A stretch of DNA of 24,745 nucleotides, taken from a virus. Shown in pieces: positions 24,268 to 24,745 of this stretch. The first letter of the stretch is position 1. The number at the start of each line of letters is the position of its first letter. Position numbers and translations under genes: made by a program. The DNA lies in the IMG/VR virus record IMGVR_UViG_3300026478_000689, positions 1 through 24,745 of that record, one strand, 5' to 3'. Under the pieces are notes generated by a model. That model made no database searches, was not told where the DNA came from, and saw nothing but the letters and a program-made list of their open reading frames with translations.

Positions 24268-24745
24268 AAGAATTGTGGGTAGAAAAATATCGTCCAGCAA
24301 ACATAGATGGTTATGTATTTCGTGACGACCATCAACGCAAACAAGTGCAAACATGGATTAAAGATAAAAGTATTCCGCATTTGCTGTTAAGCGGTAGTGC
24401 TGGCATTGGTAAAACTACTCTTGCTAAAATTCTTATTCGAGAATTAGGTATTGAAGATTATGATGTGTTAGAAATTAACGCATCGCGTACAAACTCTGTA
24501 GACGACGTTAGAGATAAAATCACTAACTTTGTGCAAATGATTCCATTTGGTCCATTCAAGGTTGTACTACTTGATGAGGCCGACTATCTTTCACCTAACG
24601 CACAGGCAGCACTTCGCGGTGTAATGGAAGAATATCATGCAACAGCTCGCTTCATTCTTACTTGTAACTATCCCAATCGTATTATTCCTGCTATACATTC
24701 GCGGTGTCAAGGCTTCCACGTCGAACGTACTGATATTACAGAGTT
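24264..24745 (+). CDS. 44: Sliding-clamp loader ATPase, gp44 family (5' part, cut by window end)
   Basis: The AAA+ large subunit of the T4-type clamp loader, which with gp62 opens and loads the gp45 sliding clamp. The first 160 residues are present of about 320. It opens with LWVEKYRP, the usual start of RFC/gp44 proteins. Walker A is G44-S-A-G-I-G-K-T-T52, Walker B is VVLLDEAD (100-107), sensor 1 is ILTCNYPNRI (131-140), and the arginine-finger SRC motif is S146-R-C. AAGG lies upstream of the ATG at 24264. It overlaps the preceding small ORF by 4 nt and is the last gene of the coupled run, consistent with expression from the sigma-70 promoter at 20882. Confidence 0.95.
   Translation, partial: MKELWVEKYRPANIDGYVFRDDHQRKQVQTWIKDKSIPHLLLSGSAGIGKTTLAKILIRELGIEDYDVLEINASRTNSVDDVRDKITNFVQMIPFGPFKVVLLDEADYLSPNAQAALRGVMEEYHATARFILTCNYPNRIIPAIHSRCQGFHVERTDITE

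Noticed and set aside
1-24745. tRNA genes, integrase or att sites, transposons
   Set aside because: Gaps between genes are mostly under 20 nt and none could hold a tRNA or insertion element apart from the ~70-nt promoter region at 574-642, which shows no cloverleaf.

Overview
The window looks like part of a large, AT-rich T4-like (Straboviridae/Kyanoviridae-type) marine myovirus genome. The evidence is a clamp-loader ATPase of the gp44 family at the right edge, a gp31/GroES-like co-chaperonin, densely packed and often overlapping genes, sites resembling the T4-type late promoter (GATAAATA and GCTAAATA), and very long repetitive fibre/appendage proteins of the kind found in cyanophages and pelagiphages. 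No photosynthesis genes, tRNAs, integrase, transposon or CRISPR array is visible. The host cannot be read from the sequence. A secreted D,D-carboxypeptidase gene implies a peptidoglycan-containing bacterium.

Layout. (1) 1-573: the end of an unrecognised plus-strand gene converges on a small minus-strand zinc-finger gene. (2) 606-16048: a late-promoter-like site is followed by five plus-strand structural genes of 2380, 556, 299, 1668 and 218 codons. They are predicted tail-fibre or appendage proteins with beta-repeats, propeller-like repeats and a lectin-like fold. (3) 16045-17081: two overlapping minus-strand genes, a QueC-like PP-loop enzyme and a methyltransferase-like protein, interrupt the structural cluster; their last stop codon overlaps the preceding plus-strand stop codon. 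(4) 17098-20765: a second late-promoter-like site with exactly the same 29-nt spacing to its start codon, then three more structural genes, one with four putative-Ig (He_PIG-like) modules. (5) 20765-24745: a run of small, overlapping genes: two unknowns flanking a stand-alone DnaE-like fragment, the GroES-like co-chaperonin, another unknown, a MazG-like pyrophosphohydrolase, a secreted D,D-carboxypeptidase, a TagD-like cytidylyltransferase, a small membrane protein, a 44-residue protein and the start of gp44.

How it fits together. Five structural proteins share one short N-terminal module (roughly I-x-I-G-x(3)-N-D-x(2)-G-D-x-(I/L)-R-x-(A/S)-F-x-K-V-N-x-N-F), exact in three and degenerate in two. 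This suggests a common docking tag for several exchangeable appendages. A perfect sigma-70 consensus promoter, TTGACA-N17-TATAAT at 20882-20910, lies inside a small gene exactly where structural genes give way to replication and host-takeover genes. It offers a simple way for late genes and early genes to share one continuous strand. The most distinctive content downstream is a possible envelope-modifying set (carboxypeptidase, cytidylyltransferase, membrane protein) placed directly before the replication clamp loader.
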